Positions 33,004-33,098 of a DNA stretch of 33,098 bases are shown in pieces. Location of the stretch: contig JADMKA010000076.1 of assembly GCA_018780145.1 (NCBI GenBank), positions 1 to 33,098 on the forward strand, given 5' to 3'. Position numbers and translations under genes: made by a program. Within the stretch, counting starts at the first letter, position 1. Each line of letters opens with the position of its first letter. The notes under the pieces were generated by a model that worked only from the letters and a program-made list of their open reading frames with translations, did no database searches and was not told the DNA's origin. This DNA comes from Vitreoscilla sp. Its GTDB lineage: Bacteria; Pseudomonadota; Gammaproteobacteria; Burkholderiales; Burkholderiaceae_C.

Positions 33004-33098
33004 CTGGTCAGGAGCCGGTGCACCAGCTCCGGCGTGGTGCTGGCGCCCACCTTGCGCATCAGCCGGGCGCGGTAGACATCCACCGTGCGCGGGCTGAT
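33000..33098 (-). CDS. LuxR/FixJ-type response regulator, C-terminal fragment
   Basis: Reading the minus strand from the window end gives 32 codons and a stop: ISPRTVDVYRARLMRKVGAS, then TTPELVHRLLTS. This is the end of a LuxR-type helix-turn-helix (recognition helix and the following one), as in FixJ, TtrR and TodT regulators. The receiver domain and most of the gene lie beyond the window. The stop codon overlaps that of the GNAT gene. Confidence 0.85.
   Translation of the reverse strand: MSPRTVDVYRARLMRKVGASTTPELVHRLLTS

Overview
The window is dense, GC-rich chromosomal DNA of a betaproteobacterium, most likely order Burkholderiales (Rubrivivax/Leptothrix/Roseateles-like). This is inferred from the gene set (imuA-imuB, truC, rarD, yceH, a DUF3149 micro-protein, ETF-QO) and from the codon use; the genus cannot be fixed by eye. 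About 31 protein genes were found, one frameshifted and two cut by the window ends. No rRNA, tRNA, CRISPR array, IS element or phage gene was recognised. No gap between genes exceeds about 200 bp, and the gaps that hold something are listed.

Layout. 1-1800: 3' part of a CCG-type Fe-S protein, a DUF3501 gene and a VOC protein. 1836-1914: copy A of a dispersed structured repeat. 1921-3665 (minus): rarD and truC. 3814-4359: a four-helix membrane protein, convergent with ychJ. 4789-7219: imuA-imuB behind a textbook LexA box, without dnaE2 next to them. 7311-10332: a Spy-like periplasmic protein, a small membrane protein, repeat copy B, and a CpxR/CpxA-like two-component system. 10289-12328 (minus): a PAS-PAS hybrid histidine kinase that overlaps the previous kinase tail to tail. 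12410-14985: a biotinyl-domain/carboxyltransferase fusion and a 2OG-Fe dioxygenase-family protein. 14983-15147: a large foldback element. 15178-17748: a serine carboxypeptidase-like protein and 6-phosphofructokinase.

17919-19624: a membrane diguanylate cyclase broken by a one-base frameshift. 19709-19870: a DUF3149 micro-protein. 19877-23393 (minus): two half-transporters forming an MdlAB-like ABC exporter. 23441-25425: a Tat-exported PhoX-type phosphatase behind a possible Pho box. 25447-27516: hsp20-hsp20-htrA behind a sigma-32-like promoter, a protein-quality-control operon. 27663-28808: an exported FG-GAP/VCBS repeat protein. 28828-30531 (minus): ETF-ubiquinone oxidoreductase. 30703-33003: a tight four-gene run (SDR, YceH, thioesterase, GNAT). 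33000-33098 (minus): the C-terminus of a LuxR-type regulator.

The genes are mostly housekeeping and stress functions: DNA damage (imuAB), envelope sensing (Spy/Cpx-like), heat shock (hsp20/htrA), phosphate (phoX) and acyl-CoA metabolism (carboxyltransferase, ETF-QO, thioesterase). The least explained items are non-coding: the foldback element at 14983-15147 and the dispersed repeat at 1836, 8174 and 27526. Also worth checking are the carboxyltransferase with no biotin carboxylase beside it and the imuAB pair without dnaE2.
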